From Sindora glabra (Eukaryota; Streptophyta; Magnoliopsida; Fabales; Fabaceae): DNA of 64,000 nucleotides. Below are positions 60,254-64,000 of the stretch, in pieces (within the stretch, counting starts at the first letter, position 1; every line of letters starts with the position of its first letter). The stretch lies in assembly GCA_020226215.1 (NCBI GenBank), contig CM035231.1, forward strand, positions 52,046,876-52,110,875, read 5' to 3'. The translations under genes and the position numbers were made by a program. The notes beneath the pieces are model-generated. The model was not told the origin of the DNA. It was given only the letters and a program-made list of their open reading frames with translations, and did no database searches.

Positions 60254-61350
60254 CTGAGAGGTACAGTGATTCTACTATCATTCTGTTAGGATCATCCCAC
60301 TCCATGTACGTCTCAAAACAATCAAAGAATGCACTAAAATTGAAAAAAGCTTCGATGAAACGTTCACAAGATATATAGAATTGTGACCTACCTCAACTTC
60401 AGTTACCTTCATAACTATAGGATTGAGGCTTCTGATCACTTTCATGAAAGAATCCAGCTGGTCTGGTTGTGGAGTCATTCTCTTCAATACAAAATGAGAG
60501 TAGACAGTAATTGTTGACTCAGGATCTACCCCAAAACGGTCCGCTTTGCGCTGGAGCATGTCCGGTACCATAACCATATTGAAGGAGAAGGGAATGTTCA
60601 TGGTTCGGGAGAAATCCATTAATCTTTTACCTGTTTTCTCAGTCAAATGCTTGGAGGCTGTTCCAACGGCCGTTATTTTTAGAAGTTGAATGGGACAATT
60701 GCTTCGAGATTCAAGAGCTTGCATTAAGATTGTCCACTGCACCCCATTATCGATTTTAAGATCAATAATGTGAATCTTCTTTGCTTCAGTGACATTTTCT
60801 TTAATTGCTTGGACTCCGGCAAACTCTGAAACCCGAGAGAAAGGAAGTCTTTCATGACAAGCCAGAGGAAGGAACTCATCAGCGTCCCATCAAGATCAAA
60901 GAACTCTTTTTGGTGAAAATCTTTTGATGCCAGCCTTCCAGTTTCTAGTTCTATCTTCTCATGAAGAGCTTCAGAAAAACAATAGACAATTCGTTGCTCC
61001 GGATTGCCGTTCTTGGAAGCGAGGGAATCACAGTCCTTAAGCAATTTGCTTGCAAGGCGAAATTGTTGATGGCCTACCTTCTCAGTAGAAGCCCAAAGGG
61101 TTTCAACAAGTTCCACATCCTCCTTCTCTTCAACAGAGAGTCCTGAAAAGGAAAAATCATTGGGATGACTTCTCAAGGAATGCAAACCAACTGGTTGTGA
61201 AGAGGATTGGATGAACCTTGTTCCTGCAATATTCACTATATTTTTCACTTGATTCAGTCCTTCAGAACTCCAGAAAACATTATTGGAAGAGCCATATCTG
61301 TCCTTACCATCACTAAGACTGAATTCAATGTAAGGCCATATGTTTGCCAT
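60254..61350 (-). pseudogene. GRAS transcription factor, N-terminal and central part, frameshifted
   Basis: The minus strand starts MANIWPYIEFSLSDGKDRYG. It contains a leucine-rich region (VELVETLWASTEKVGHQQFR, RIVYCFSEALHEKIELETGR), the VHIID motif (HIIDLKIDNGVQWTILMQAL) and the following QLLKITAVG and SFNMVMV segments of the GRAS domain. Two frameshifts are visible. One near 60885-60900 separates ...FFDLDGT from DADEFLPLACHERLPF..., and one near 60361-60366 (a base missing after CTTGTGAAC) precedes RFIEAFFNFSAFFDCFETYM. The gene then breaks at the LTR element and its SAW end lies at 56605-56854. GRAS proteins are nuclear regulators; subgroup is not assigned. The frameshifts and insertion argue for a dead gene. 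Confidence 0.9.
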
Positions 61351-63329
61351 GCCAAATGGAAACTTACTTACCTTATGGATTCTCGGCTATGAACTAAAGT
61401 TGTATAAAATATTAAATTCTTGATAACAAGAACAAGGAGATACGGTGTTGAATAAATTCTGGATACCAAGGACAAAAAGATAAATGGGTTCTGACAATTT
61501 TTCTAGTGAACGTGCTCTGGAATCAAGTATAGGCTTTTAATTTTTCTAGTGTAAATTTGACTTACTCTCACATAAGGACTCTTCAAGTACGGCACCAATC
61601 ATGGCGATCAATCAATGTAATCAAGGTAGTCTGCGCCATGGTTTCCAATGACTATAATTACAAGGCCATGTGCTTATATCGACTAGAAGCTGAAATAATC
61701 AACTTTCAATGTGCTGCATAATTTTTTTTTAATTAGATTTAAAGTTGTTTTTGAATCCAGTTTGTTGTATGATATGTAATATGTTCACATGAGCGTGCCA
61801 TATTATTTAATTAATTAGTTTAAATAATAAATGAGATTAAATTCTAAGTGGATATTCTTATAATATGAGTTATTTTAATGAGTAAATTATCTTCAAATAT
61901 ATTTTTGAAGATAATTATTCTTAAAACTGAGTAATCTAAATTGATTACCTCTCATTGTCTTCAATCAAAGTAATTTAAATCAATTATTTCTTGGCTTTTC
62001 TTTTTTAAGTAGGGCAAATTAGGATAGAGAAATATCATAAATGTATTCTTGTTGCCCTGAAAGAATATATATTAAAAAAATCATTTTGACTTTGCTCTCT
62101 ATCAAAATTACACTCTCTGAATCATGAGATTTGGAATATACATATTTTATATGAAGGGCTCCAATGGCCTCTATGCAATCATCAAAGAAGCGTTTATTCA
62201 TGACTATAGATATGAAGCATATATAGAAATTAAGAACAAACACGAGTTTGAATACAAGTGAATCATGATATAAATTAAAATAATAGAGTTTTTGCTGCGG
62301 GATCTTACGGAAGGTAATATTTGAATCCTAATATTTTTTAAATATATCAACAGTAAATATATCATATTTGCATTTTGTATATATTTGATGATTTACATAC
62401 ATAATACATATGACACATAAATGTCCACATTTGTTGGATGCGATTTTGCATGCATACATTTTCAAACAATATATTTAAGTTCTATTCAAAAAGGGGGGAA
62501 GAAGGAATAATGTGACTGCTAATTTCATATCTCGTCTTCTATGATGGTGGAGACAAAATAAAAAAAAATGAGTTTCTATTTATGGGTTCACCCTTTTTAG
62601 TATATATATTTAAAAATAAAAGATAGGGGAAAGGGTTATGTTTTCATAACATTTACCAGTAATTTTTTTAAATGGTTTATTCGGTAAATTATGGTATGTA
62701 CCATGCAATGTTCACTGTACAAAAAATTTTTTAAATTTTTTTATTCCATGTGATACAATTTTCTACATACGTGTAAAAAGATGCCAAAAAATTTGGGAAA
62801 TTTTTAGTTTCTTAGATGATAAAATTATATTTGATATTATTTAAAAATATTTATACATTAAGATGTATTTTTTCGTTGTTTGAAATAAGTTTTTCAAATA
62901 ATTCGTTTATTTTTTAAATGAAAATTTTAAAAAAATGTGTTTATGAATTTTTTTATGATATACAATATTATTTTGTATATTATATATATATTTTAAAATT
63001 TATTTTTAAATATTTCATTTTTGTGCTAAATGGAAATTAATTATTTTGTAATTTTTTTCTAAAAAATATTTTTTCTGGAAAGATATATTTTAATTTGACA
63101 TATTCATTAATTTAGTTGTCATATTTGTTATTAAAAATAAATGTTTTGATATTTTTATTCATTTATTTGTTAAATGAAATATTTTTAAAAAATATGTTTT
63201 CCCAATCTATATACACATAAACTAATATATCTTGTAACATTTATTTGAATTTTTTTAAATATATCATTTATTTGTTAAATGAATCTTATTTCCTTTTCAA
63301 AATATTTTTAGTTCTAAAGAATTTAACTC

Positions 63330-63332
<3 letters not shown>

Positions 63333-63391
<59 letters not shown>
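63333..63391. repeat. (AT)n microsatellite
   Basis: About 29 uninterrupted AT units. The 62-codon frame across it (63245-63433) is an artefact. Confidence 0.95.
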
Positions 63392-63393
<2 letters not shown>

Positions 63394-63772
63394 GATGTGT
63401 TCATTATTTGCATATTCTCATGAATGCTTCTAAATTATTAATTTTTAGTAATTTATCAATGTGACTAAATGATAATTATATCTATCTTTGCCATAAATGT
63501 ATATTTTAGAAGAATTGATTTTTTGTCAAATGTCTATAGTGTTTGACGTATGGTTATTCCAAAATAATATTATATATATAGAGACAAAGAGAGAGGATAT
63601 GGCATTTCTATTTTATTACATAAATTGATGTAGTAGGAATATTTAATTATGTAATAATTTTAAGATTGTATTTATTTTGGAAGCCTTTGCACCAACTCAA
63701 TATATATATTATATTATCTTGTCATAGGCAACAAATTAAATATCAATATAACCCTTTATCTTAACTCAAATG

Positions 63773-63785
63773 TGTGTGTGTGTGT
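63773..63785. repeat. Short (TG)n microsatellite
   Basis: Six TG units. Confidence 0.85.
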
Positions 63786-64000
63786 TTGCAAATATATAAA
63801 CAATGAAAACATATAGGACCAAAGTCCCAAGCATTAGTAATTTGATTAGATATCTTATTTTCTTTTACATTACTAGAAATGATTACTATTATAGCAAAAT
63901 TTTAATATATGAGAGAACATTAGAATTCCAAGTTAAATTATATGGTAAGATATATGCACTAATTAAACCATATGCAATGATGTACGAAATGACCTCTATA

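Larger units (their letters stand above)
61400..64000. other. AT-rich intergenic DNA, no gene seen
   Basis: No exon-like sequence was supported. A perfect AAGGTAAGTAAG donor-like site occurs just upstream of the GRAS start (about 61367), possibly from a former 5' UTR intron. Long A/T tracts fill 62600-63250. Confidence 0.5.

Noticed and set aside
63245..63433. 62-codon open frame with a Tyr-Ile run
   Set aside because: It is a translation of an (AT)n microsatellite.

Overview
This is plant nuclear DNA, most likely from a dicot. It is strongly AT-rich and gene-poor, with spliced genes (GT/AG introns), LTR retrotransposons using the plant tRNA-Met primer site, a CACTA-type element, MITE-like elements, AT microsatellites, and a decayed GRAS transcription-factor gene. 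I cannot name the species.

The main content is a local cluster of small genes that I do not recognise as a named family. They lie between about 23 and 53 kb: A (22982-24365, -), B (40311-43042, -), C (43556-43936, -), D (47469-49399, -) and E (52929-53222, +). The products have 97-206 residues and no visible signal peptide or membrane segment. A-D carry a degenerate repeat of about 30 residues, roughly G-T-x-x-S-F-N-A, then a 10-15 residue spacer, then [IV]-N-[ST]-G-x-Y-[SA]-G-N. D and E share a separate C-terminal motif, G-N-G-S-I-I-x-G-N. The two-repeat, Gly/Asn-ladder design recalls beta-arch or beta-solenoid (amyloid-signalling-like) motifs, but that is inference. All introns I modelled are phase 1. 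Gene B contains two 39-bp symmetrical mini-exons, each coding one half-repeat, and its first exon exists in two copies. The family appears to grow by exon and segment duplication.

Layout. 0.8-4.3 kb: tandem satellite-like array. 4.5-12.2 kb: a segment duplicated at 44.3-45.8 kb; its LTR copy is split by a 6.1 kb CACTA-like insertion (6003-12084) with a 3-bp target duplication. 12.2-17.4 kb: AT-rich, no gene seen. 17.4-19.0 kb: a miniature LTR element (TRIM-like) on the minus strand. 19.0-23.0 kb: a tandem segmental duplication with exon-like fragments, ending at the stop codon of gene A. 23.0-24.4 kb: gene A. 24.5-34.2 kb: intergenic DNA with MITE-like elements. 34.3-39.75 kb: a complete-ended but internally deleted Copia element with 5-bp target duplication. 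40.3-44.0 kb: genes B and C. 44.1-47.4 kb: duplicated segment with an LTR. 47.5-49.4 kb: gene D. 50.9-52.1 kb: a block related to 16.6-17.1 kb. 52.9 kb: gene E. 56.6-61.35 kb: a GRAS pseudogene on the minus strand, split by an LTR element with non-coding interior. 61.4-64 kb: AT-rich, no gene seen.

Gene models for A, B and D were built by hand from splice sites, phase and paralogy. Each gives a total exon length divisible by three and an uninterrupted frame, but no transcript evidence was available.
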